NCBI RefSeq assembly: GCF_021155765.1
Contig: NC_060117.1
Coordinates: 3,088,501-3,152,500, forward strand
Length of the DNA: 64,000 nt
Reading direction: 5' to 3'
From: Diprion similis
Taxonomy: Eukaryota; Arthropoda; Insecta; Hymenoptera; Diprionidae
Part shown: positions 13,701 to 27,800 of the stretch, in pieces
Position numbering within the stretch: the stretch's first letter is position 1
How the letters are laid out: each line of letters starts with the position of its first letter
Translations under genes and position numbers: made by a program
The notes under the pieces: generated by a model
What the model was told of the DNA's origin: nothing
What the model saw: only the letters and a program-made list of their open reading frames with translations
Databases searched by the model: none

Positions 13701-16700
13701 ACTGAACAGCAGTGCAGTTGTGAAGTGGATAAGGTCGACCAGCAACAATGATCTGGAAGAGGCAAGGGTTCTTCTGTCTGCCAACCTGGTTCCTGGCCCA
13801 GCAGGCGATGGTCCCATAGTCCATTTCGGAGGACGGTGTGTAGTTGAGACGAGAGCCATGCCACTGGTTGGTAAACAGTCTGACAGTCTCTACCTGCGAA
13901 TAACGAGTCGATGGTACGTCGACAAGTTCTCCAGAATTGTTGAATGTCCAGTGAAAATTGGTCGGCGGTGGCCGCGATTGGATGCCACAGAACAAGGATA
14001 TGGTTTCGTGTTTCAACGCCCCGACGACCTGCATCACCGATCCTTCCTTGCAAATCGGTGCGTCTGGAAAAATGGAATTCGAGAGATTCGAAGGCGAGAA
14101 CATCGCCGTGGAAACCATCGGTAAGTAGGTCTTCACAGGGGTTTATGGTTTATGGACTTACACATGACCTCAAGGGTGACAGGCTCGCTGGAAGACTTGC
14201 CCTCAGTGTTTGCTGCGAGGCAAGTATAGTCGCCTGACGAATGGCGAGTCAGACTTTGAAGAACCAGAGAACGATCGCTAAATATGATACCGATCGAGAC
14301 GTTTTGATGTAGTTCTTTCCCGTTCTTGAACCAGGAAAGCTTGTAGGCCTTTGGATTAGCCTTGACGTTGCACTCGAAGTAAACGTCGTCGCCTTCCTTT
14401 ATATCACGAGCGTTTATGCTCGAGCCTATCCTTATCGTGACGATTGGCAGGTCTGCAATCAGGTGGAGTGAAAAAGAGGAATGAAAATCGAAGTCTGCAT
14501 TCCAAGCGGCTGGAAGCGGGAGCGGCTAAATTAGGAGTCCCGAATGTCTCCCATCAAGTTGAGGGTTAATGGTTCGAGGAGTGAATGAGCTCTCGGATCG
14601 AACAACGGATCGAGTTTGCAGGGCTCGGCCGGGCAGGTTCAATTGTCGGGAATTAAACTCACAATGGATAACCAAATGCCATCTGTCCTCTAGAGCGCTG
14701 TTAGGCACTTCCGGGTTCTCCGCTCGACATGTCAGATACTTCCCATCATCCTCGATAGTCGGCACGTAGCTCAGGATGCTTTTCGTCACGTTTGGAAACT
14801 CTGCAAACTTTAACATCCCATTCAACCACCTCCCCCCTCAAAACTTGACTACCATTCTGTTTTCACATCAAAAACTTTGCTTTCCTTGGCTCATCTACTC
14901 ACGTTTCTTGCCATGTGCTTCACCTGGTGATCACCCTTCCACCACGTTATCACAGCCTTCGGCCTCGACCCAAAGCTCGTGCAGTTTATCTCGTATGTCC
15001 TGAACGCCGAAAGGGACGGCTCCTTGCTGGTTATGTTGACGGCAAACGGCTTCACTGGAAGGTAAAAACCGGAACGAATCATCCCTCGAACCATCATGGA
15101 CCAGCCATTTCACCATCGACTTACGGTTCACGTTCATCACTATCTCCGTCATCAGCGGTGGAACCAGCTTGTTGTTACTGGCCAAGCACACCAATCGAGC
15201 TCCAAAGAACGTCCTTGTTATCCTGTGAATGTCCAGACGGTTCACAGTGACCTCGTCTTTCTCCCTGTAATAGGTGTCGTCCATCACTTCGTTACCAAGG
15301 TACCATGTCAGCCTTGGAGGTGGACTTCCACCCCACGTCTCACAGAACAGGGTCAAATTTGAACCCTCGTTGTATATCGGTGATACTTTCTCGATCGTTC
15401 GCCGATTCGCGTCCAACACCACTGGCTGATCTGGCTGGACTGAGAGATAAGACTTCCGTCAGATATTGATCGGATCGAAGAAAGTAACGATCGGTTTTAT
15501 CGGAAATGAAACCAACTGATTTTTTCATAGATCGTTGTAGACACCGAATCTGAATTTGACGTTATTTGAGCTTTTCCATAAGCATACCAAAAAAAATTCC
15601 ACACGAGATTGAAGACTAAAATTTGCGCTTTATTTGATATTTTCAATACGTCAAGGGAATGAAAAATTGTTTCTCCTTTTTTTTTCAACAGGATATATAG
15701 CTCGAGAACGGAATGTGCTAAGAATCTGAAACAAAGCTTGATACACAGTTTTAAATTTCGTTTGAAATTTCCCTCACGATTCGTTCTTATCTCATTCATT
15801 GTAAACTAGAAGCTAAAAGATAAGATTATCTTTTCCATTTTTAAACATTTTTCTTCAGAGATATCGTAAGTCTGAAAGAAAAGGAGCTAACCAGTTCAAA
15901 CAAATTGTCTTAAACAAAATTAGCTTAAAGCTACGATTAAAGTCCTGTTTTGAGTCTCTAAAGAATTACATTTTCGAGGTACAGTCAGTCGTAAAATATC
16001 CAGAGTTATTTTCGTCGCTGAAAAACTTAATATTAAAAAATCTTGGAAAGCTTCGAAACTCTCTAAAGCCAAATTTCTATTCTGCGTCCAAAAAAAAAAA
16101 AAAAAAAAATCCTCGCAATTCCTTTTCCTTGACCGCATTTAATCCACACCATCTTACCGATCACGTTCAATTTGATCTTCACGTTTCTGGTCGGACTGTT
16201 CTTGAAGTCCACCCTGCATCTGTAGACGCCTGCGTCAGAGACCAGCAGATCGTCGATGACCAGCTCGGCTGGACTGGCGTTGACATTCATCAGGGCACGT
16301 CTGCCGAAGCCGTTTGGATCGGACCATAACTTGGCTTGATCGAAGCCTCGCCCTCGTACATCGAGGCTGTAAACAGGCTCGCCGTCGACCTTCTCATTGT
16401 ACCAGAGAACCATGAAGAGAACGTCGCCTCTGGAAGATGGGGTCACATGGCACGGTAGCCGGGCCTTGAACCCCGCCACCGCTGAAACCTCGGTGATGGG
16501 TACTGAAAAAGGAAAGAGAAACGTTGGGTCGTCAAATTCAAAAAAGGTTGCGAAATTGGCTGATTTTTTTTTATAGTTTTAATTTTGAAATTTTTTTACT
16601 TTTTCAACGGCGTTGAGTATCGACAAAATTTTCAAATTATACTTTGGATAGTTCTTTTTTTTTTTTTAACTAATTAGCGTTTCCAAGGGTTGTCAAAAAA

Positions 16701-19700
16701 ATTTTTACGAAATCTGAGATCTTTCAAGAAATCTTTCAAAGAGACTCTTATATGGTACGAAGATTTTCGCAGAAGCCAAGAGGACGTCATTACTTCAAAA
16801 AGGTTTGAATAATTTCAATCATAGTTTATAAAATTTACCATTATTTTTTGTTTGAATATAATTTTTTGAATTCAATGATAATTAGTTTCAATAAGTTGAC
16901 TCATGATCGAACACCGATTGAATAAATTTATAGTGATTCGATAAAATTCCCCCCAACTGACATCGAAATATAAATTTCTTATTGACGTAAAAGAATGTCA
17001 AAGGATTTTGCATATTTGATAAATGGTCTAAAAATGCATCCTATCATATCCATGGCGAATAAAAAACTCTAACAATTGCAAAGAACGAACAACGCAACCT
17101 CGAAAAAATTTTATATATCCCCCCAAATCACTATTCGTCTATAGTTCAAGTGGAAGTCCTAGTAATACCCGATGAACAGGACGTTTGAAAAGACCTGATC
17201 AACTATCAATAATAGTTGGTCAAGAATTTATTGAACCGATCTGAAAACGCACACAGCCGGATTGGTTATATGCCTGAAAATTTCAATAGCGGGAAACCGT
17301 CCCGCCGAACGAAATCCCTTGGGGTCTGACCTGAACTCCGACGGTATTACAACGGTTTGAAATCAGGCTTCGAACGCGCGTCCCAACGGACTGTTTAAAA
17401 AGTTCGGTACGTACATGTATATGTAATACATTTCGGTATATAGGTAGGTAGGTAGGTAGGTGGATAGATAGATAGATAGATAGATATATAGATAGATACG
17501 TAGACAGTAGGGTGGCGCAAAAAAAACGACGATTTTTTTTTTTTTGAGTCTCGTGTGACAAAATGATAGTTTTTGATGTTTTATGCGCCCACTCCAAAGA
17601 ACAGTTCAAAAAAAAAAATTTTGAAGAGGTCGCTCCACATTTTTTAAATCGTCAGAAATCGTCAAGAATCGTTTTTTTTTTTTTTTAATTTTTTTTTCTC
17701 GTTACGGTATAATTTCAAAGACAAAAAAAAAATTAAGATTCCGAAAGTTTCAGTTCAAAATTTGAATTTCGAAAGATCGCTCATAATTTTTTTTTCAATT
17801 TTTTGGTGCGTTTCTTCAGATCTTTTCGAGCGGACTTTTAATATTCATATTAAAATTTCATAAATTTTTTTCCTTCAATTCAGTAAGAAAGAATAGATAA
17901 CAATACACCACGACATGAATTAAAAATCGAACAAAATACTGAAAATATAATTTTTTTAATTTAATTTTTTGACGATTTTTGACATTTTAAAAAATTTCGA
18001 GCGACCTCTGAAAATTTTTTTTTTTGAGCTGCCTTTTCGAGTGAGCTCTTAAAACATCAAAAACTAACATTTTGTCACGCGAGACTCAAAGAAAAAAAAT
18101 AGTCGGTTCTTTTTGCGCTACCCTAATAGTCAGGTATATAGACAGACAGATAAGGAGTGGAAAAAAAAAAAAAAAACTTGAGGAAAACATTCCGAGAGTG
18201 ATTTCGAATCGAAGGAGGGGGGGGAGGACTCGATTGATTGGTTCTGCCGGTCTATTTATGCTCGCCAGACTGGAGCATCGATGGAGAATTTTATTGGTCC
18301 GAATCGCACGGCCAACGAGAATCAACCTGAGGTAAATCCTTTGCGAGTGATTATACTCGGGCTATTCTACAAGCTCTGATCGCCCCGTCTTCGGTCCCGA
18401 CACCGTTTTACCGCTGTTCAGGAGTTCCGCTTTTCTCTCTTTGTATCTCTCTCTCTTTCCGCTCTCTTCTTCTCGCGCTAACCTCGACAGAGACTAATTA
18501 CCCGACGGTGATTCCATTTAATTGAATTGCTAGAAGAAAGAGTCCAATTCCACCAACGCACGACCACCCTTCCCGGAATTTCCTTCATTGGAGTAAAAAG
18601 AAAGAAAAAAATCTAAAAAAAAAAGGGAAAGAGGGATAATATATAAGAATTGATGATTAGGGTTGAATTGCTGGAGGATAAATTCTTTGAGTTACGTTAA
18701 CAAAAAATTTAAAAATTCAAAAAGGTTTTTCAAAGCAGTTATATTTATATCGGGCAGTCCACCCCAAACCGACCAACGTCTGACCCTAACCTCGATTCCG
18801 ATTCGAGTCATGATTTTTTTATGTTGTTGCACCTTACAAAAAAAAAAATACTGGATTTTTTTTTAGATCTTTTGAAAATCATCTCATTTACTTATGATTT
18901 TTGGAAATGAGCAAAACGATAGACCCAATTGAAGAATCTGAAAAAATTCTGAAAAATCCTGCTTTATTCATCAAAATTTTTAAACTCTTAGCCAACGTTG
19001 CTCACGAAAAAAAAACGAAAATAACTTGCAACAAACGTCTGCTCACTCTGGGTCAAGGTTTAAATTTTTTTTTTTTTTTAATAAATCAGGATTTTTCAGA
19101 ATTATATCAGATTCTTCAATTGGGACATTAAAAATTTGCTCATTTTAAAAAATCATAAGTAAATGAGACGATTTTAAAAAAAATCTGAAAACAATCCAGA
19201 CACATTTTTTTTCTCTTTTTTCTTCGTAAGTGGAACAACATAAAAAATCTTCTACTTCTGTACTCTTTTCTTTTTTTTTTTTTTGCCTTTTCGTTATTTT
19301 TATTAACCCATCGTTTCGTCAGTTTTTCATTTTACTCTGGTTTATAACAAATCCAATATTTTGTTGTTTTGTCCTACAATTACCTACAGGTGCCGGTACA
19401 ATTCTCTGTTTCCCCGGTGCCTAATTATTGTTATTCAGTAAAATCAGCCGGCTACACGATAACGCGCTGCTTATTTCGCCTACGGATTTCCGGAGCAGCC
19501 GAAACCGTAATTCTGTGAAAGGGGTTGAATTTGCGAAGAGAGATAATGATCGCTCAGTCAGTCGTTTGCTCGCAATTCATGTGCTCGCCGATTCGCTTAT
19601 ATACATATATATCTATGTATAATACGCACCGTACAATACATATATATATAAGCATTGAATTATTAATTTATTCGTAACATTCGCTACGCTGTCATTTCCT

Positions 19701-22700
19701 GTCCCAAAACTAAACTTCACGATTTGGATTATTTAAAAAATATGACATCATTTTAAAAATTATTTTCTAATCTTGCTGACAATTTATACAGGATAAATAA
19801 AGATCAAATACGATTCGTGTACCTACTCGAGTTTATTGCGAGATAGCTGTTCATTTTTTCAACCATATACGTAATTCGAATATTCGATGAGTGTTTGTAT
19901 ATTATAAGTCTTCAGGATTAATTGGAAATTTCAAAAAATTCGTAAACATTATAATTACAGTATAATTTGACGATGTGTGTATTTTTTTTTTTTTTTTTTT
20001 TTGTATTTATTGGCAATGAATTTTATAAGCTTGGGCTTAGAAATTACGTGATTAAAAAATGTGGAAGTAGTGCAAATAGACTATAAATTCATAATTACAC
20101 TAATTTTATAACTATTTACTGAGAGCAAAATTCCCCCGTTGGGAAAATTTTTTAGATCAATTTCAAAAAAATTTTCCCAGGGATATTCTTGTAGGGCATT
20201 AAATAAAATTTTTCTTTACAAAGTGCTCCGAACTACGTTGATTTTACGATTTTAATTTATGCCATTTTTTTTTTCATTTCTCCTCCCCCAAATTTTAACA
20301 TTATCGAATTGCTGATCGGGACGAAATTCTTCGACTAACGCAACGTGCCGAGGTTATTATCGAAAAATCAAAGGAACCGCGATGAATATTCACGTAACAA
20401 ATAAACACTCGATAAATTAATTCGCGCGAGATTCCTGAGGACCGGTTTTCGTCGCACCTGTTCTCATCGTCGCAACATCTTACAGTCGCGAAATATTTTC
20501 CTCTCACGAAGTATGTGAAGTTATGTTAAATACACTATCTACCACGTGTGGTAATCAATTTTTATGATCAACATCTGTTTTTGCCAATTTTTACGACCTG
20601 GATGGTTGGGAAGAAGAATTATTTATCACTGTTAAAAAGAAAATAAATAAAAAAAAAACACTATACTTACATTTATCACCAGTAAAATTAATATGAACTA
20701 AAAACGTAATGAAATAAAAAATGTGCATATACATATATATATATATATACATATATATTAGGGTGGCGCAAAAAAATCGACTATTTTTTTTATTTTGAGT
20801 CTCGTGTGACAAAATTTTAGTTTTTGATGTTTTAAGAGCCCATTCCAAAGGACAGTTCAGAAATTTTTTTTTAAGAGGTCGCTCCACATGTTTTAAAACG
20901 TCAAAAATCGTCGAAAATCGATTTTTTTATTTTTATTTTTTTTCTTGTTACGGTATAATTTTATAGACAAAAAAAAAATAAGTTTCCGAAAGTTTCGGTT
21001 CAAAATTTGAATTTTGAAAGGTCGCTCATAATTTTTTTTCAATCTTTTGCTGCATTTTTTTAGATCTTTTCGAGCGACCTTTTAATATTCATATTCAAAT
21101 TTCATAAATTTTTTTTCTTTAATTTAGTAAGAAAGAATCGATAAGAATACACCACGACACGAATTAAAAATCAAACAAAATACTGAAAATATAATTTTTT
21201 TAATTTAATTTTTTGACGATTTTTGACATTTTAAAAAATTTGGAGCGATCTCTTAAAATTTTTTTGTTTAGCTGTCTTTTGGAGTGGGCTCTTAAAACAT
21301 CAAAAACTAACATTTTGTCACACGAGACTCAAAAAAAAAAATAGTCGGTTTTTTTGCGCCACCCTAATGTATATATATAGACTCAAAAATATAAAATAAA
21401 CAATCCTAGAGAGATCAGAGTTATAAATGAGAAAGAAACAGATGTCTCCGTCGATTCTCGATGCTCACAATCAGCTAATTAGCTATAATTTTTAAGTAGA
21501 TATAACAAATTATTGTGAATACGATACAAGAAAATTGGGTAATTTTTCGAAGACGTAGAAAACCGTATTTAATATCGGTAATTAATTATCGATTATCCGA
21601 AATCGATCAAACCGAAAAAAGACCGATAGATTTTCTTGAATGTCTGTTGCTTGTATGGCTTGAGTATATACATATATGGGGCATCCCACGCCAAGTTGGA
21701 CAGATTTTTTTCAAATTTCAAAAAATCAAACAAAATTGTCATTATGGAGAGCCCACGTCCGAACTGGTCTCAAAAGTTGTTAAAGGAATAGTGGTTTGAA
21801 ATAAGAAATTTTCAAAAGAATCGAAAGATATACTCACACGATTTAATATTTAAAACTCAAAACCGATTTTTTTGAAAAACTGATATTTTTTTAACGAGTA
21901 ATCAAAAAAATCTCAAAATTTTCCAGAAAACTTTTTTTGAGAGTTACTAAAAAATATCAAAAAATTAAGGAAATCAAAAATCAAAATTTTTCACACCGTC
22001 CAATTTGGCCCGGAACGCCCCATACATATGAATGTGTGTGTATGTAAAATTCAAACGGTACCAAAAACTGTTTTAAATCATTACAAATGATCGTACTGCG
22101 TCCGGTGTGCACAGATCGTAAAATAAATCTGTAAAAATACGAGACGCCGACTCATTTTTTATTCATTAGTTAATTTTTTTTAATCTTCGTTCTTCTTCCC
22201 TACTTACATCATTCGTTATTCGGAATATATTGATCGTATAACGTTGTTGATAGTAATAATGATAATAATAATGGAAAGACGTAGAGGAAGGAGAAAAAGG
22301 AAGAGAGTCTCCGATTGCTGCAATCGTATAAACGATTACGTATCAACGATCGCGTGATTTCTCCTTATTTCGAAATCACCTTCGTTTTTCTTTTACAAGA
22401 AACAAAGCCTGTATTCGTGTGTGAAAAAAAAATAAATATAAAACCACACGATGGACCGATTAATCACGATACTTCAGCCTCTTTTCTTCCTATACACCAA
22501 CGATTTTTGACTTATTGAACCTTCGGCGTAGGATCAACAATATAAATGAAAAATCGACGAGGAAGAGAGAGAAAATTTATCACCAACTGGCGATTATTTT
22601 GTGGAATAAGACGCCAATATTCCATCGGACATAAACAAATCTAGAATATTTTTTTAATAATAGCGCGATAAAAAGCGCGATCCGAATTTTGGAAAATTTT

Positions 22701-24775
22701 TTTTTTTTTTTCTGAACCGTGTATTTTTTATAAATATTTCAAGTCGGTTGCGAATGCCCATTTTTGAACAGCTGAACAAATTCTCAAAAATCCAGTGAAT
22801 TGCATAAACCCCCCCCCCCCCCTTCCACGTTTTGAAAAACGTTTAAAAATTTCAAAATTCCGAATTAGATGATCAAAAAAAAAAATAGAAAAAACATTCG
22901 GCCCACGTTTTCCATACCGGAGGGTGTTTTGTGTCATTGACTGAATTTTTGAGAATTTTTTTAAGATTTCAAAAAATGAGCATTACCTCGCAATCGATAT
23001 GAAATATTTATAAAAAATAAACGGTATGATAAGAAAAATTTGAAAAAAATTTAAGTCGCGTTACTTACCGAGTAGAATGTTAGAAAAAAACATGAAACAA
23101 TTTTGAGATGGTCGGGGTGTATTAACACTGGTCGAGTTAGCGTTGAAATATACCCCATAAGTATATTAGAATCTAGAAACGAATAATTTTTTTTTCTCAT
23201 CTCTCTTTTCATCGCGTCGACGCTGATCCATAACGATATATAAAAGAGGATTAAAAAAAAAAAAAAACAAGATTTAAAAAAAAACCTCCCCCAAAAAAAA
23301 AAAAAAAAATATTATTAAACGAATCGAAAAGCTAAATGATCCGTAAACTCGAAGAACGGAAGAGCAAAGAATATAATCTACTCGCGAAAAATACGGGGGT
23401 CGATGTCGAAACGCGGTATCAGCTATTTTGTGAAAAGAAATAAGGGACACCAGGCCTCCACCCTGTTCCTTCATCCGCATGAAGCGACCCGCGGTTTTGC
23501 AGCTCGGAGATGCGGGCCAGTTTTCTCGAGTGCTTGGTCGCCAGACAAAAAGCACCGTAATATAACGATCAAGCATGTGAGACGAGGGGCGGTGGAGGAA
23601 GGGGAGGGGGTCGAGGACCGAGGTGATAAAACCGGCGAAATCTACCTTCTGCAAACAAGTCCGCAAACAGACAGAAAGAAACTCGCGAAAATGAGAATCT
23701 TTCTCCGAATGCTTGAAAAAAAAACGATTCAATAACGGAATTGGTTTTTTTTTTTAGGTTTTTGGTTTTTGTTTTTTTGTTTTTTTTTAGGTTTTTTGTC
23801 AAGACAGACTTTTGTCGGTGATTGCGATATTACGATGAATGGTTTTTTGTTTCGCTTTTCTTATTCTTTCCTTTTCACGATGATGAAAAGTATCGCGAAA
23901 AAAGTTTTTTTTTTGTTTTGCTCCGGTGATTTAGATTCGAGACGCAGAATTCTTGGTTTTTGTACTTCGGTCTTCTTCTGGATCGAAGGAAAAACAAAAT
24001 ATGGTATTCTGAAGCATTATATTTTGATTAATTTTTGGTACTTATTGTGGTGAGAGAAAAACAGATAAAGACTTTATTAAAAACGACATTTTGTCAAATT
24101 TCTTTTTCTTTTTAAATCAACAAATTAAGTTATTCATAACATTGCTTGTATTTCGTTTTGAGTATATCTTTTTATCTTCTGTTCTACGGGGGATCGAAAA
24201 TTGGACGTTTCTCTTTTCGTTTCAAAAGACAAAGACAGAAGAAAAAATTAGAAACATTTAGAACGAAAAGCAGGATCGATCAATTTCTCGTTTTCTCTCC
24301 TAAATCGCGCGATACGAAATCAAAAAAGTTTGTGTAAGTAAACGTTATTAAAAAATTTAGTGGAAAAAAAGAAATTTTCGATCCTTTCTAAATTCTCGTT
24401 TTCCCTCCTAAATCGCGCTACACAAAATCCAACTTTGTACGTAACTATATACGTTATTGAAAAAGGAACACGAGCTAATGTAATCCTGTCAAATATCGCA
24501 AGGAAATTAAACGGATGAAAACGCGACGTCCCAAGGAGGGAATATTTGCAATTTAATCTGCAATATCCCGCAGCTATTCTTCAACTCTCCTCCTACACAA
24601 TTTTCAGTTTCCTTTTACAGGTCGCGATTCCTTCGTCTGTCTGCGCGCGTCTCAGATTAAAAGACGTTGATCGCACGCGAATGGTGCGATGACTTTCTTC
24701 TCAGCGATGCGAAAAGGTGCGGGAAACTGGAGAAAAGGAGGGATTCTTTATTTCCAAAAGAGGATCCTGATCCTC

Positions 24776-24809
<34 letters not shown>

Positions 24810-27800
24810 CTCTCTCTCCTTTCAACGTTCCTTTATATCACCTCCGCCTTTTTTTCTTTCGCCTACCGGAACGTTAAGGTGACCGTTCAATGCTCGACTG
24901 ATTGCTAGACGGTTCTCGATTGTCTTCGGATCTCGACGGTTACCAAAGTCGATTGTCTCAAGTATCTTAGGGAAAGCGGGAAAAAGAAGTCTCCGAAAGG
25001 TAACAAAACATTGGCCGAAAATTTCTTCTACAGATGAGAAAAAATGTCGCGGTAAAAATCCTTATTTTTCCTTGTGACAGTTTCGTTAAGAAAGATAAGG
25101 ATTTATATATTTATTTGGTGAGGAAAAAAATTGGGCGAAAACTATAAGGTAAAGCAACAAACTGAAGAAGAAATTTTTCACAGAATGATATATAATAAAG
25201 CACGTATCAGCGATAAAAAATTGTCAAATATTGAACAATGTACGATTTTCTAATTAACTTATTTTAGGACAGTGTAAAAAAGGTTATTTTCAAAATTTCA
25301 TGGATAGTCTGCTGTTTTTACAATCACTGATTTGCATATTAGAAAATCAGTTTATCGACGGTTTTCGATTGATTACAACTTGGAAGCTTACTGCGATAAG
25401 GATTCGAAACAGACTTAAAAATTTATTTCAAATCTTAAATCACACAGTTCAACTATTTTGCTTTTCCTAGAATTTTTTATATCCGAGTTAAAGCCTATTA
25501 AAATATATTGTTTGCTGCGAAGTTTAATTAAAAACTGAATTAATCGTAAAACAAAACTGCTAAGAAGTTGCAAAAAAAGTTCATAAAAGGAAAATCCAAG
25601 TTACAAATCTTTAAAAACCGACTTGTTGCGAAGCTTAATTATAAAGGTAAAAAAAAAAAGAAGAAAATTCAAGTTACAAATCTTTGAAAAACGATGGAGC
25701 TTTTTTTTTTCGCGAGATTCTCTTTTTATGCGAATAAATGCAGACAAGAATATGCTTGATACCTGAGACGAAAAACTGAAGTTGCAGACTAAACTTCCAA
25801 GCTTTATTTCAAGCTTTGTTAAAAACGCTTAACAGCGTGTTTCGTTCCCAAGTAAAGTAAAAAGATTTTTTTTTTTTTTTTCTTTCTATCTTTCGTTGGA
25901 ATATCGCGTTGAAAGCACAACTTGAGCTCCGAGCTACGGTTTAAATATTGTTAGACCGTATAAGGATATTCCGTTTCAGAATTACAGTTCGTAGTAAAAG
26001 CGGAAAATTCATTTTGCCACGGTCTTAAACTAGACTTTTCGACAAAAGCTACTCCAGCAAAAGGGATTTGGAGTTTTAGAAAATTTATCAGGAAACTTGA
26101 TTCTCTTGATATTATTACACGAGTCGACAAATAAAATGTTTTTTTTTTTTTTTTTCTGGAATTTATATTCAAACTAATAAATTTTGATTTCATACGTCGA
26201 ATAATAACCAAAAATCTTTATTCATTGCTTATAAAGTTTGATAAATAATCACCAGTAAACAAGAATTTTGAGTCTGGGTTCTAGATTTGAAATTTTAATT
26301 TCTCCCACGTGACCAATAAAAGAAAAAAATTCTTATTATCAGAGAAAGTTTACTTTTGTAGAAAGCAGAATTCTTATTTGCAATAAATATTTTTTGTTTT
26401 TTGTTTTTTTCTTTCAAAGTTCGAAATATCGTTCCGGTTTATGCAGAAAAAAAAGAAAAAAGAAAAAATTTCTCTAATGAAAACAATTTTTTCATTTATT
26501 ATTCACGTATAAAAGAAATCAAAATATGATTCAGAATTATAAAACCAGATTGAAAATTCCTGTTGACCGGTCTTAATAAATAAGATAAATGTAATAAACG
26601 AGAGAATGAAAGATGGAGGTGCGATGCAACGGTGTAAGACTTTGTTAAGGTGCTAGAGAAAGAGGAGGAAGATAAGGAGGAGGAGGAGGAGGAGAAGGAG
26701 AAGGAAGAGGTATTAAGGGTCAAGTTGCAAATTTATGAGGCGGGCAAATAAATTAAACTTGTTCGTAACTTTGAAAAGGGAGGGGTTTGAGGTAAGGGAA
26801 GGTGAGGTAAGAGGATGTTGGTCGTCGCAGAGCGAGTCGAGGTTCATTTCGAAAGAGGAGGGGGAGCCAACCGCCTCGGGAAGCAGCGTCTTAATTGCTA
26901 ACGGCGGTGTCTTGTACTTCATATACTCGAGGAACTTTAAGCCTCGTTCCGACGCCACTATTATACCACCCCCTCTACACCCCCACCGCCACACACATAC
27001 GCAATCGCAATTAATGCAAAAGCATACATATCATGAAGAAGAAGGAGTAATTTCGCGATGGGTTAAAATTTATACTAGCAGGAGAAACAGAGAGAAAGAG
27101 AGAATTGAGTTAAGGAGTAATAATATGTGTGAAGAGGGGGTTGTAGAATAATTAACGAAAAACAACAGTAAAAATAATTACCATCGTTGTTGTTGTTGTG
27201 ATTAGTTCGAGCAGGGGGCGGGCGGGGGGGGGGGGAGGAGGCAGAGGGTGAAAAGCCGGACGCGAATAATCAGACGAGTTTAAGGGAGAAAGAATGAGAT
27301 CCACTTTATATCACATTTTCTTTACGCCCCCCCCCCCCCCGAGACGGAGGGAATAAATTATTTTATACGGAGCGCGAAATGCTCGGCAAGATTCTCGATC
27401 TCTTCTGAAGCTCGTCTTGCAATCGGCATTAATTAAACATCTTGGCTTCTCTCGTTTTATACAACCTCCGCTTCTCTTTGATCAAGCGAGATTATATTCA
27501 TTTTCTTCTTTTCATATCTAATCTCTGTCTCCTCGCTCTTTCTCTCTTTTTATCTTTGTGTGTTTGATTATAATTTAGTACCGTGCGATACGAGAAGTTT
27601 AGAAAATGTTTAATGACGGTAAGAAAAAATTGTAAATTTTCAAATTTTACATTTTCAAACGTAAATTTCAATCACGGGAATATCGCTTACATTTCTGTAA
27701 CTAAATTTGACAATTTTTTTTTTTCTTTTTTTTTTATCATCAACGGTGTAAATTTGACAAAAATTTTGCAAAAAAACAGTCAAGAAAATCAAAAAATCAA

